A DNA stretch of 64,000 nucleotides from Nitrobacter sp963807355 (GCA_963807355.1 CAWEBX010000002.1:1-64000); one strand, 5' to 3'; counted from the first letter of the stretch, positions 8,956 to 17,762 are shown. The notes: generated by a model from the letters alone, not told the origin. Numbers and translations: made by a program.

Positions 8956-9712
8956 ATGGCGAAGCGCGACAATACCGGACCCCACGCTCGCAAGCGAGCC
9001 GACGTTCTGCTGGTCGAGCGCGGCCTGTTCGAAAGCCGGGCGCGGGCTCAAGCCGCGATCGAGGCCGGGTTCGTTACCGCCGACGGAAAGGCGGTGACAA
9101 AAGTTTCCGAGACGATTGACGTCAATGCCGCGATCGAGGCGCGACCCGCGCACCCTTACGTATCGCGCGGCGGCGTGAAGCTTGCCGGGGCGCTCGCGAA
9201 GTATCCGATCGAAATCGAGAACCATATCTGCCTTGATGTCGGCGCCTCGACCGGCGGCTTCACCGAAGTGTTGCTAAGCGAGGGTGCGTCGCTGGTGTTC
9301 GCCGTCGATGTCGGCCGCGATCAACTGCATCCCAGCCTGCGCGGTCATCCCCAGGTGGTGTCGATGGAGTCCACCGACATCCGCTCGCTGGAGGGCACGC
9401 TGGCTGCCGCAGCGGCCGGACCTAGTGGTGATGGATGCGAGCTTTATTTCGTTGAAAGCCATCCTTCCGGTCGCATTGTCGCTGGCGGCACCTCCGATGC
9501 ATCTGCTCGCGTTGATCAAGCCACAATTCGAGGCGCCGCGTGTCGCGATCAAAAAGGGCATCGTCCGCGATGCAGCGGTGCATCGGGCGGTGTGCAACGA
9601 TATCGCTGCCTTCGCGGCGACTCTGGGATGCAGCGATATAGAGATTTTCCCGTCCCCGATCCCAGGCGGCGACGGCAACATCGAATTCTTCCTCGGAGCC
9701 AGGCGTGGCTAG
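8956..9712 (+). pseudogene. tlyA: TlyA family 2'-O-ribose rRNA methyltransferase / hemolysin, one-base frameshift
   Basis: Frame 1 from ATG 8956 gives the S4 RNA-binding domain (RADVLLVERGLFESRARAQ) and the start of the FtsJ-like methyltransferase domain (CLDVGASTGGFTEVLL). Near 9414 the coding signal jumps to the next frame and continues as PDLVVMDASFISL, ending at 9712. Removing one G from the GG at 9414-9415 restores an unbroken protein of about 251 residues. TlyA proteins methylate cytidines in 16S/23S rRNA. The stop overlaps the next gene by 8 bases. Both halves are well conserved, so either the mutation is recent or the base call is wrong. Confidence 0.85.
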
Positions 9713-10970
9713 GCAGGAACCTCAAATCGGCGACACTACGCACCTGACCATCGATCACGTCGGCCATCGCGGCGACGGCGTCGCCCAGACCGATGGCGGC
9801 AATGTCTATGTCCCTTACACTCTGGGCGGAGAAGCCGTCGAGATCGAACCGCTCACCGGCCGTGCCGACCGCGCGCGCCTCCTCCGCATCGCAACAGCGA
9901 GCCCGGACCGGGTCGTCCCGTTCTGTACTCACTTTGGCGCATGCGGGGGCTGTGCGATCCAGCACTGGCGGCCGGAGGCCTACCGCGCCTGGAAGCGGCA
10001 GATCGTGATCGACACGCTGGCACAGGCCCGCATCGACTGTGCGGTGGACGAACTCGTCGACGCGCATGGCGCCGGCCGCCGGCGGATTACCCTCCATGCC
10101 CGGAGCGACGACGGCAAGCTGCGCGTGGGCTTCTCCGCACCGAACAGCCATGCCATCGTGCCGATCGATGCCTGCCCGGTGCTCGACCCTGCCCTCCACA
10201 GTGCGATTGATGCAGCGCGTGAGCTGGCCGAGGCGCTGAAGCCTGCGAACAAGCCGCTCGATATCCAGGTGACCGCGACCTGCAATGGTCTCGATGTCGA
10301 CGTCCGCGGCTCCGGACAACTGCCCGCCGCGTTGGTCGCAACACTATCGCGTATCGCAGAGGCGCACCGGCTGGCGCGGCTGACCCGTCACGGCGAACTG
10401 GTACTGATGCGCGCGCCGCCTGTGATCGAGATCGGCGCGTCCCGGCTTGTCCTTCCCCCGGGCTCATTCCTACAGGCGACGGTCGCCGGCGAGGAGACGC
10501 TGGCGGCCCGGGTCGCCGCACATTGCGGCAAGGCCAGGCATATCGCCGATCTGTTCTGCGGCGTCGGCCCGTTCGCGCTGCGCCTCGCGGCCCGAGCGCG
10601 AATCGCGGCCTTCGACAGCGACGCAGCTGCAGTGGCGGCGTTACAGAAGGCGACAGCAGTCCCCGGGCTGAAACCGATCAAGGCCGAGATTCGCGATCTA
10701 TTCCGCCGCCCGTTGATGGCCGAGGAACTGCGTGACCTCGATGCGGCGGTCTTCGATCCGCCCCGGAAGGGCGCAGAGGCGCAAAGCAAACAACTCGCAG
10801 CCAGCAGGATTCCCGTCGTTGTCGCGGTGTCGTGCAACACGGCGACATTTGCGCGTGACGCGCGCATCCTCATCGATGGGGGCTACAACCTGGAGACTGT
10901 AACGCCCGTCGACCAATTCCGGCATTCGCCGCACATCGAACTGGTCGCGAAATTTTCACGCCGGCGGTGA
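9705..10970 (+). CDS. class I SAM-dependent RNA (uracil-5-)methyltransferase, RumA/TrmA family
   Basis: Protein of 421 residues that should methylate C5 of a uracil in rRNA. An N-terminal TRAM-type beta domain (about 1-65) is followed by the iron-sulfur cysteines CTHFGACGGCAI near 90, a central linker domain, the SAM-binding DLFCGVGPFALRLA near 290, FDPPRKGAE near 350 and the catalytic cysteine in VSCNTATFARD. Translation starts at GTG 9705, overlapping the tlyA stop by 8 bases, which suggests translational coupling of two rRNA methyltransferases. The target uracil position cannot be read from sequence. Confidence 0.92.
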   Translation: MARQEPQIGDTTHLTIDHVGHRGDGVAQTDGGNVYVPYTLGGEAVEIEPLTGRADRARLLRIATASPDRVVPFCTHFGACGGCAIQHWRPEAYRAWKRQIVIDTLAQARIDCAVDELVDAHGAGRRRITLHARSDDGKLRVGFSAPNSHAIVPIDACPVLDPALHSAIDAARELAEALKPANKPLDIQVTATCNGLDVDVRGSGQLPAALVATLSRIAEAHRLARLTRHGELVLMRAPPVIEIGASRLVLPPGSFLQATVAGEETLAARVAAHCGKARHIADLFCGVGPFALRLAARARIAAFDSDAAAVAALQKATAVPGLKPIKAEIRDLFRRPLMAEELRDLDAAVFDPPRKGAEAQSKQLAASRIPVVVAVSCNTATFARDARILIDGGYNLETVTPVDQFRHSPHIELVAKFSRRR

Positions 10971-11107
10971 ACCGTTCGCGGCGTACAATGACCCACGACC
11001 GAGGGGCTCCGTTTGTCATCCGGAGGTATCGCTTCCTCCAACGCCATGGTTCGCGCGTATCAAGGCAGGTCGATCGGACCCGGGATGACCCTTCACAGGA
11101 GGCTTCC

Positions 11108-12166
11108 ATGGACGTGAATATGGATCGTCTGAATCAATTCATGGGCAAGATGGTCACCGATATCGGCGCGGCCGCCAATGCAGCCCTGATCCGCACCGGC
11201 GACCGCCTCGGGCTCTACAAGGCGCTGGCAAGTAAAGGCCCGATGACGCCCGCCGAACTGGCGCAAGCCACCGGCACTACTGAGCGTTACGTGCGCGAAT
11301 GGCTGTCGGCGCAGGCTGCATCGGGTTACGTCGAGTATGACGCAACGACGACGACGTTCTCGATGCTACCGGAACAGGCGATGGTGTTCGCCGACGACGA
11401 CAGCCCGGTGTTCATGGGCGCGATCAGCGACATGATGGCCGCGATCATGCTCGATGAGCCGAAGGTCTCGGAAGCCTTCAAGAGCGGCAAAGGAGTCGGC
11501 TGGAACGACCGCGCCGAATGCCTGTTCTGCGGCACCGCGCGCTTCTTCCGTACGACCTACAAGCACCATCTGGTGCAGGAATGGTTGCCCGCGCTCGACG
11601 GCGTCGTGGCCAAACTCGAACGTGGCGCCAAGGTGGCCGATATCGGCTGCGGCCACGGCATCTCGACGCTGCTGATGGCCAAAGCCTATCCAAATTCGCA
11701 TTTCTTCGGCTTCGATGCCCATCCGGGCTCGATCGCCGCCGCGCAAGCCGCCGCAACCAGCGAGGGCTTGAACCAGCGCGTCACCTTCGCAGTCGCCCCC
11801 GCCGAGACGTATCCGGCCAACGACTACGATCTGGTATGCTTCTTCGATTGCCTGCACGACATGGGCGACCCTGTCGGCGCGCTCAGTCATGTCCGGGCGA
11901 CGCTGGCGAAGAATGGCACCTGCATGCTGGTCGAGCCGTTCGCCCAGGACAAACTGGAAGACAACCTCAATCCGGTTGGCCGGCTGTTCTACGCGGCGTC
12001 CACCATGGTCTGCACGCCAGCGTCGATGGCCCAAGAGGTCGGCCTCGCGCTTGGCGCACAAGCCGGCGAGGCTAGGCTCCGCGAGGTCGCCAAGGCTGCC
12101 GGTTTCTCTCAGTTACGCCGCGCGGCGGAAACACCGTTTAACCTGGTGCTGGAGGCGCGAGTCTGA
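11108..12166 (+). CDS. class I SAM-dependent methyltransferase with N-terminal winged helix
   Basis: Protein of 352 residues. The N-terminal third is a winged-helix dimerisation domain (ELAQATGTTERYVREWLSA), followed by a Rossmann methyltransferase domain with motif I VADIGCGHGISTLL and FFDCLHDMGDP at the motif IV position. This arrangement resembles the Rv2258c-like small-molecule methyltransferases. ATG 11108 is preceded by AGGAGG at a good distance; upstream in-frame codons lack conservation. The substrate is unknown and the gene appears monocistronic. Confidence 0.85.
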   Translation: MDVNMDRLNQFMGKMVTDIGAAANAALIRTGDRLGLYKALASKGPMTPAELAQATGTTERYVREWLSAQAASGYVEYDATTTTFSMLPEQAMVFADDDSPVFMGAISDMMAAIMLDEPKVSEAFKSGKGVGWNDRAECLFCGTARFFRTTYKHHLVQEWLPALDGVVAKLERGAKVADIGCGHGISTLLMAKAYPNSHFFGFDAHPGSIAAAQAAATSEGLNQRVTFAVAPAETYPANDYDLVCFFDCLHDMGDPVGALSHVRATLAKNGTCMLVEPFAQDKLEDNLNPVGRLFYAASTMVCTPASMAQEVGLALGAQAGEARLREVAKAAGFSQLRRAAETPFNLVLEARV

Positions 12167-12206
12167 GCCGATAAATCGGCTCTCGTCCTGCGGGCCACGT
12201 CCTGTA

Positions 12207-12308
12207 GCGATTCTGAGCGAAGTGGATACCGGTTCGCGTGAAGAAAACGCGTCAGAACAACAATCTGGAGCTTCGCTTCTGATTCAATCAGAAGCGGAAA
12301 GGCTCTAG
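12207..12308 (+). repeat. dispersed intergenic repeat, copy A
   Basis: About 100 bases containing GAGCGAAGTGGATACCGGTT, GCGTGAAGAAAACGCGTC and a terminal hairpin in which GCTTCTGATT faces AATCAGAAGC before CTCTAG. Related copies occur at 22434, 29987, 47472 and 60155. The final CTCTAG contains the TAG stop of aroC on the other strand. Confidence 0.85.
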
Positions 12309-13411
12309 CGCGCGCCGACCTGCCCTCGGTGACGCAGGAAATGATCCGCCAGGACGCAGGCCACCATGGCCTCTCCCACCGGTACGGCGCGGATGCCGAC
12401 GCAAGGATCATGGCGGCCCTTGGTAAGGATATCGGTATCGGTGCCGTTGCGATCGATGGTCTTGCGCGGCGACAGGATGGACGAGGTCGGCTTCACCGCG
12501 AACCGCGCCACAACGGGTTGGCCGGTGGATATGCCGCCGAGAATGCCGCCGGCATGGTTCGAGGTGAACACCGGGCCGTGATTACCCCTATTGGACGAAG
12601 AACTGCGCATCTCGTCGGCATTCTCTTCACCGGTCAGCGCGGCGGCACCAAAGCCAGCGCCGATCTCGATGCCCTTGACCGCGTTGATGCTCATCAGCGC
12701 GCTCGCTAGGTCGCCGTCGAGCTTGGCATAGATCGGTGCGCCGAGTCCTGCCGGCACCCCTTCGGCCACCACCTCAACCACGGCGCCGATGGATGAACCA
12801 CTCTTGCGGATACCATCGAGATAGCTCTCGAAGAAAGCGGCCTTGTCCTTATCGGGACAGAAGAACGGATTCCGCGCGATCTCGTCCCAATCCCATTTCT
12901 CACGATCGATCTTGTGCGGACCCATCTGTACCAGCGCGCCGCGCACGGTCATATTGGGGACGATCTTGCGCGCGATAGCACCGGCCGCGACCCGCATTGC
13001 GGTCTCGCGCGCCGAGGAGCGCCCGCCCCCCCGATAGTCGCGCAGACCGTACTTTGCCTCATAGGTGAAGTCGGCATGGCCGGGGCGAAACTTGTCCTTG
13101 ATGTCGGAATAATCTTTCGAGCGCTGGTCGGCGTTCTCGATCAAAAGTCCGATCGGCGTACCCGTCGTCACCTGCTCGCCGGTCTCAGGATCCGCCATAA
13201 CACCCGACAGAATCTTCACCGAATCCGGCTCCTGCCGCTGCGTCGTAAAACGCGACTGGCCGGGACGGCGGCGGTCAAGATCGCGCTGGATCTCCTCGAC
13301 CGTTAGGGCGAGCTGCGGCGGGCAACCGTCGACCACGCAGCCAATTGCTACCCCGTGGCTTTCGCCAAAGGTCGTGACCCGGAACAGATGACCGAAGGTA
13401 TTGTGAGACAT
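12305..13411 (-). CDS. aroC: chorismate synthase
   Basis: Converts 5-enolpyruvylshikimate 3-phosphate to chorismate, the last common step of aromatic amino-acid synthesis, with reduced flavin as cofactor. The protein has 368 residues and shows the family signatures TTFGESHGVAIGCVVDGCPP at the N-terminus, RGGGRSSARETAMRVAAGA in the middle and RHDPCVGIRAVPVGEAM near the C-terminus. The start at 13411 gives the conserved MSHNTFGHLF; an upstream in-frame start at 13501 is less likely. The stop codon lies in the terminal bases of an intergenic repeat, so the last residues may be repeat-derived. Confidence 0.96.
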   Translation of the reverse strand: MSHNTFGHLFRVTTFGESHGVAIGCVVDGCPPQLALTVEEIQRDLDRRRPGQSRFTTQRQEPDSVKILSGVMADPETGEQVTTGTPIGLLIENADQRSKDYSDIKDKFRPGHADFTYEAKYGLRDYRGGGRSSARETAMRVAAGAIARKIVPNMTVRGALVQMGPHKIDREKWDWDEIARNPFFCPDKDKAAFFESYLDGIRKSGSSIGAVVEVVAEGVPAGLGAPIYAKLDGDLASALMSINAVKGIEIGAGFGAAALTGEENADEMRSSSSNRGNHGPVFTSNHAGGILGGISTGQPVVARFAVKPTSSILSPRKTIDRNGTDTDILTKGRHDPCVGIRAVPVGEAMVACVLADHFLRHRGQVGAR

Positions 13412-13540
13412 CAATAATCCAAAGCGCGAAACCGCTACTTCTCGTAGCGGCATGTTGTGCAAATCGCAACTTTCCGGCTTATGGTTCGGCCGCCCTGTCA
13501 CCTCAGGCTATGGAACCGCCGGGGGAGCGCGGTTTCTTGC

Positions 13541-14134
13541 TTAACTATGCTTCGCGATCCCATCCTCGCCGAGCACATACACCGCACCCTGCTCGATGCG
13601 CAGACTGGCAGCTGCTTTCGCAGTCTGGAGCCCCATCACGACCATCAGCGCCCGCGCCGTGCCGCTATGCGCGACCGCGACGGTGGCGGACCTTAGCGAA
13701 TGATACCAGTCGCGCAACCGAGAGGTGGCTGAGGCGTAGCTTTCGCCGCCCGGCGGCGCCACGCTCCATTTATCAGCCTCACGGGCGGCATAGACATCGG
13801 GATTGGCGACCCTCATCTCCGCCAGGGTCAAGCCTTCCCAATGCCCGTAACCAACCTCGCGCAACCGGTCGTCGACGGAATAGTCATGAAGCGGCAGGTT
13901 CAATACGCCGCGCGTCAGTTCCATGGTAGCGCGCGCGCGGACAAGCGGGCTGGTGACGAAACCCAATCCGACGGGATCGCGATCCTCACGCGCAAGCAGC
14001 TTGCGCAGAATGTCCCCGGCTTTCGTCGCCTCGGCGCGGCCGAGATCATTGAGCGGAATGTCTTGGAGGCCCTGGAAGCGGCCGAGGGCGTTCCATTCGG
14101 TCTTGCCATGACGGATGTAATAGATGGTGGGCAT
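13541..14134 (-). CDS. histidine phosphatase family protein (phosphoglycerate mutase-like)
   Basis: Protein of 197 residues with the RHG catalytic motif (YIRHGKTEWN), the second arginine in SPLVRARAT, the acid residue in LREVGYGHWEG and the second histidine in AHSGTARAL. Members act as phosphoglycerate mutases or as phosphatases on small phosphorylated compounds; the closest relatives in this bacterial group are usually called phosphoglycerate mutase, but activity is not proven by the motif. It lies upstream of aroC on the same strand with a gap of about 130 bases. Confidence 0.85.
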   Translation of the reverse strand: MPTIYYIRHGKTEWNALGRFQGLQDIPLNDLGRAEATKAGDILRKLLAREDRDPVGLGFVTSPLVRARATMELTRGVLNLPLHDYSVDDRLREVGYGHWEGLTLAEMRVANPDVYAAREADKWSVAPPGGESYASATSRLRDWYHSLRSATVAVAHSGTARALMVVMGLQTAKAAASLRIEQGAVYVLGEDGIAKHS

Positions 14135-14753
14135 ATCAAAGGCGGCTGGACTGACGACCGATTAGAATCAACGAAGTCATTCCACTTTTTCACTTGCAAG
14201 GCCGTGACGGCCGTTGACGCCCGACCCGAGGTCGGACAGGCGGTGATGGTTGATGACCGCATATACACTATTGGTTCAGCGGAAATACAGAGGCTATGAG
14301 CCGCTCGCCTACCAATATCGCACCCGGACCGCAGGGGACGTTTTCTGGTCATCGGCCCGCCGCGATATCACTACCCATTCGTAGCTCCCCGTACTAAAAT
14401 AAATTCCGTGAGTTTCGAAAAATGCTCCAATATTGTCCCTACCGAATCGCGAAACTGCAAACCGTCGTCGACTGGCTCAAAACATCGCTTCCAAATTCAA
14501 TAAGGTCGGACAACACGGTTGAGCAATTACCCGCTTGGCGAATCAGAACCGCCAAATTTGAACGATGATCAAGGCGAACGGGTCACGAAGCTGATGGATC
14601 TAGGGAATCTTGAGGAAATCGCAAGTTGCCCGGGCAGCCAAGCCCTAGCTGTAGCGGCCGTAGCGACACGCCGCATCATACAACAGTTGCAATTAATCCA
14701 AATGTCGCTCGATAGTGTACTCAGCCGCCTATATAGGCAGTTCGGGGGCCGCA
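14135..14753 (+). other. long upstream region of luxR
   Basis: About 620 bases between the divergently oriented phosphatase gene and luxR. It is clearly richer in A and T than its surroundings between about 14390 and 14520. It should hold the promoters of both flanking genes. A 94-codon reading frame listed separately covers its right end. I see no tRNA, riboswitch or insertion sequence. Confidence 0.4.
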
Positions 14754-14803
14754 ATGTCGCGACAGACGCTGGACGATACCCTAACTTGTATTGCGAGACT
14801 TGA
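14519..14803 (+). CDS. possible small protein upstream of and overlapping luxR
   Basis: Frame of 94 codons from TTG 14519, with an alternative ATG at 14594. The middle, from LMDLGNLEEIASC to SRLYRQF, reads like an amphipathic helical protein, but the last 17 codons overlap luxR in another frame and there is no strong ribosome binding site. It could be a real small gene of the quorum-sensing locus or chance. I do not recognise it. Confidence 0.25.
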   Translation: MSNYPLGESEPPNLNDDQGERVTKLMDLGNLEEIASCPGSQALAVAAVATRRIIQQLQLIQMSLDSVLSRLYRQFGGRNVATDAGRYPNLYCET

Positions 14804-15479
14804 TAAGGCTTCGACCCTGGCACAGATAGCCGATGTCGTTGTTGACGTCGCGCGCCCGTTCGGCTTTTCGCATGTGCTCGCAGGCATCATTCCCGTTCCA
14901 GGGATGACTGCAGAGCAGCAAATCTCAAATGTCGTTTTGCATCAATGGCCGAAAGCGTGGAGCGAACGCTATTTCACGCAAGGTTATCTTTTCGACGATC
15001 CCACCATCCATCGGGTCAACACCTCCACGGAACCATTTCTATGGTCCGAGCTTGAACCAACGTATCGGAACACACCGGCGCCGACGCGCATCATGGGGGA
15101 AGCACGCGAGTTTAATCTCGGGTGCGGATTTACTGTTCCGATGATCACCCTCGACGGTCAAACGGCCGGTTTCTCCCTGGCAAGTGAGCGTGCTGAAGTC
15201 CCCCCCAAGGTGCGGCGACAGCTACAACTCATCGCCATGCACGCTTTCGCGCGAGCCCTCGCGCAAAAATATAACTCAACCCCAGTGAATTTGACTCCGC
15301 GAGAAATGGATATCCTGCAGTGGATGGCGGAAGGAAAAAGTGATTGGGAGATCGGTGTTATTCTGAAGGTCTCAGAACACCTCGTCGACAAGATCGCACG
15401 TCAGCTTCGCGCCAAACTGAACGCCACGAACCGCACCCAGACCGTCGCGACCGCGCTCAGACATAACCTTATCCGATAG
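14754..15479 (+). CDS. LuxR-family acyl-homoserine-lactone receptor/regulator
   Basis: Protein of 241 residues. The N-terminal autoinducer-binding domain (about 25-165) retains the positions known from TraR: Trp and Tyr in AWSERYFTQGY, Asp-Pro in FDDPTIH, Trp in FLWSEL and the Gly of GCGFTVP. The C-terminal GerE helix-turn-helix runs from NLTPREMDILQWMAEGKSD to the end. The start at 14754 follows a GGGGG stretch; an in-frame ATG 39 bases earlier is less well placed. The cognate synthase gene follows 79 bases downstream with a palindromic box between them. It is expected to activate luxI when signal is bound, but the direction of control cannot be seen. Confidence 0.93.
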   Translation: MSRQTLDDTLTCIARLDKASTLAQIADVVVDVARPFGFSHVLAGIIPVPGMTAEQQISNVVLHQWPKAWSERYFTQGYLFDDPTIHRVNTSTEPFLWSELEPTYRNTPAPTRIMGEAREFNLGCGFTVPMITLDGQTAGFSLASERAEVPPKVRRQLQLIAMHAFARALAQKYNSTPVNLTPREMDILQWMAEGKSDWEIGVILKVSEHLVDKIARQLRAKLNATNRTQTVATALRHNLIR

Positions 15480-15482
15480 GTC

Positions 15483-15504
15483 AAGGTACGGATTCCCGTA
15501 CTTG
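15483..15504 (+). promoter_or_regulatory. lux-box-like palindrome upstream of luxI
   Basis: Imperfect 22-base dyad with arms GTACGG and CCGTAC centred at 15493/15494. It begins four bases after the luxR stop and is centred 65 bases upstream of the luxI ATG. Size and place fit a LuxR-protein operator overlapping the -35 region; binding is inferred. Confidence 0.6.
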
Positions 15505-15558
15505 TTCGCCGCCCTTCCTTCGCCCTAACTCGGCGTAGACATGGGTGGAGAACTTCAA

Positions 15559-16191
15559 ATGATTCACATCGTAACGGCTGAGAATATCGGTGCCTATCAG
15601 TGCGAGATGGAACAGGCCTATCGGTTGCGTCACAAAGTCTTTGTCGACGAAATGGGGTGGGAAGATCTGCGCAAGCCTGACGGCCGAGAGATCGACCAGT
15701 TCGACGACGGGCGCACACTCCACATGCTCTACATCGAAGACGATCGCGTCCTTGGATATCAACGGATGCTGCCATCGATGCGCCCACACCTCCTCACGGA
15801 GGTGCTTCCGCACTTGTGCGAAGGCGATTTCCCTGTAGGACCTCATATTTGGGAATGGACGCGCTATTGCGTGACGCGAGAACATCGCGATCGCGGACGC
15901 ATTTTGAGCCCGGCCGGAAACCTGCTTTTGTCGTCTATCGTCGAATGGGGCCTAGCGAGCGGCGTCGGAAAGATCATCATCGAGATGAATCCGTTATGGC
16001 TTCTTCGCTTGGTGCAATTGAACTTTCGCGTGACCCCCCTCGGATTGCCGCAGCAGATCGGGAAAGATTCAATTATCGCCGTTACCGCGGCGTTCGATCG
16101 ACGCACGCTGCAGAAACTTCAGGAAATGCGGGGCAATGTCGCCCAAGCCATTGTTGCCCAACCTGAAGCGGATCAGCGGCTTCGTGCTTAG
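15559..16191 (+). CDS. acyl-homoserine-lactone synthase, LuxI family (BjaI/RpaI-like)
   Basis: Protein of 210 residues that should join SAM with an acyl donor to make a homoserine-lactone signal. The LuxI core is present: Arg and Phe in YRLRHKVFVDEMGW, acidic residues in DGREIDQFDD, and an Arg in the WEWTRYCVTREHR block. Its layout resembles BjaI/RpaI-type enzymes, several of which use acyl-CoA or aryl-CoA donors instead of acyl-ACP; the donor here is not known. ATG 15559 has GGTGGAG about 11 bases upstream; an in-frame ATG at 15541 is the alternative. The operator-like palindrome lies just upstream. Confidence 0.93.
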   Translation: MIHIVTAENIGAYQCEMEQAYRLRHKVFVDEMGWEDLRKPDGREIDQFDDGRTLHMLYIEDDRVLGYQRMLPSMRPHLLTEVLPHLCEGDFPVGPHIWEWTRYCVTREHRDRGRILSPAGNLLLSSIVEWGLASGVGKIIIEMNPLWLLRLVQLNFRVTPLGLPQQIGKDSIIAVTAAFDRRTLQKLQEMRGNVAQAIVAQPEADQRLRA

Positions 16192-16288
16192 CCAAAAAAA
16201 CTCAGGCCCGTTTCGGTGCCGGATGTTCGGCGGATTCGATCACTAGCAATCATCTTTTCATGGCCATACCCGTTGGAGCGGCACGACA

Positions 16289-16495
16289 ATGTTAGTTCGT
16301 CTCGAAAGATATGCAGCGGTTGAGCAGTTGATCGATGACGCTTGGGAAATGTCCTGCCAACTCGATCTCGGCTTGGTGAAACTCCTCCTGGAAATGGCGA
16401 AACTTGAACTCTATGAGGAGATGCAGGCCGCGATCGGTTCAAACGAGATTAAGCGTTCAGAAAGGCGAACGGGGGCTCGTCGACAACTGCAATAG
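16289..16495 (+). CDS. small acidic helical protein downstream of luxI
   Basis: ATG 16289, with GGAG about 10 bases upstream, opens a frame of 68 codons on the luxI strand, 97 bases after luxI. The first 50 residues are predicted by eye as amphipathic helix (VEQLIDDAWEMSCQLDLG), the tail is basic. No signal peptide or known domain. Position suggests co-regulation with luxI. I do not recognise the family; it could also be a chance frame. Confidence 0.5.
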   Translation: MLVRLERYAAVEQLIDDAWEMSCQLDLGLVKLLLEMAKLELYEEMQAAIGSNEIKRSERRTGARRQLQ

Positions 16496-16684
16496 AGCCG
16501 ACAGTCAAAGAACGTTGGGTTTTGCAGCTATCCGCCGCAAAAAAACGCCCTCCACCGGAGTGAGCAGCGTGGCCAGCTGAGGAAAGACTTAAATGGGCTG
16601 AGCATCCTCGGGCACGGTAGCGCGACAGCCGGATGGAAATCCCGGCCAACGCATCGCGTGATCAGGTTCCCCGCCGCACACGCG

Positions 16685-17641
16685 CTAACCGAGATCGCGA
16701 CGGGGGCTGTAGGAGCGCGCGTCGCGCCACTTCTCCATGAGCGCCTCAAGCTCGGCGTCATTGCCGTCGGGCAGGACGATTCGCGTCGTAACGAACAGAT
16801 CGCCGGAGGCCCCCCCCTTCGGGATGCCCTTGCCCTTGAGGCGAAAGATGCGGCCGCCCGAAGTGTTCTTCGGGATAGACAGTTCAACTGCGCCGCCGAG
16901 CGTCGGCACCCGCACCTTGCTGCCCAGCACCGCCTCATAGAGCGTGATAGGCAGCTCGGCGCGCAAATCGCCCCCGTCGATCTTGAAGAACGGATGCGGG
17001 GCGACCGTCACCGTGATCAGGAGATCACCGGGGCGATGTCCGGGCACGGTTTCGCCCTGCCCTCTCAGCCGAATCTGCTGGCCCGACGTTACGGCGGCCG
17101 GAATTCTGACATTGAGTTCCTTGCCGCTGGGCAGGCGGATGCGTTTCTCGCCACCTTTGACCGACTCCTCGAGCGTTACTGTCATGGCGATATTGAGATC
17201 GAGATCAGGCGTACCGAACGTGCTGGACTCAAAATCAAACGCCTGCGCGCCCGGCCGACGTCCCCCCCGGGCGCCGCCGAACATGCTGTTGATAATGTCC
17301 TCAAACCCGCCACCATCACCCCCGGGGCCACCGCCACCGCGGAAGCCGTACTGCTCGAAACCGCCGCCCGGCCGCGCGCCAGCGCGACCTCCACCGCCCG
17401 GGAAACCCTGAAAGCGCGGCTTGCCGTCTGCGTCGATCTCGCCCCGGTCAAACTGCTTGCGCCTGACCTCGTCGCCTAGGATCTCGTTGGCGGAATTCAC
17501 CTCCGCGAACCGTTCGGCGGCCTTGGGATCGTTCGTGTTGGCGTCGGGGTGGTGCTTCTTCGCGAGCTTGCGAAAGGCACTTTTAATCGCCGCCGCGCTG
17601 GCGCCCCGCTGCACCCCCAAGACCTCATAGGGGTCGCGCAT
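16685..17641 (-). CDS. DnaJ-like co-chaperone without zinc finger (CbpA type)
   Basis: Protein of 318 residues. The N-terminal J domain contains RKLAKKHHPDANTND, with the HPD tripeptide that stimulates DnaK; a Gly/Arg/Phe-rich linker occupies about 85-140, and the C-terminal substrate-binding domains carry VTVAPHPFFKIDGGDL and VPTLGGAVELSIPKN. The four CxxCxGxG repeats of true DnaJ are absent, so it is a class II (CbpA-like) J protein. The start at 17641 gives the normal J-domain N-terminus; the frame is open further upstream without conserved residues. Confidence 0.92.
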   Translation of the reverse strand: MRDPYEVLGVQRGASAAAIKSAFRKLAKKHHPDANTNDPKAAERFAEVNSANEILGDEVRRKQFDRGEIDADGKPRFQGFPGGGGRAGARPGGGFEQYGFRGGGGPGGDGGGFEDIINSMFGGARGGRRPGAQAFDFESSTFGTPDLDLNIAMTVTLEESVKGGEKRIRLPSGKELNVRIPAAVTSGQQIRLRGQGETVPGHRPGDLLITVTVAPHPFFKIDGGDLRAELPITLYEAVLGSKVRVPTLGGAVELSIPKNTSGGRIFRLKGKGIPKGGASGDLFVTTRIVLPDGNDAELEALMEKWRDARSYSPRRDLG

Positions 17642-17762
17642 CCGTACCGTCTCCTTCAGGAATCTGGACAACGGGCCCCCGGACCCACCGTGCCTATCAT
17701 TTGGGGTATCCGTGGCATTTTTGCAACGAGGTGGTTCAGCTATTCGCAGTTGTCGTTCTGCA

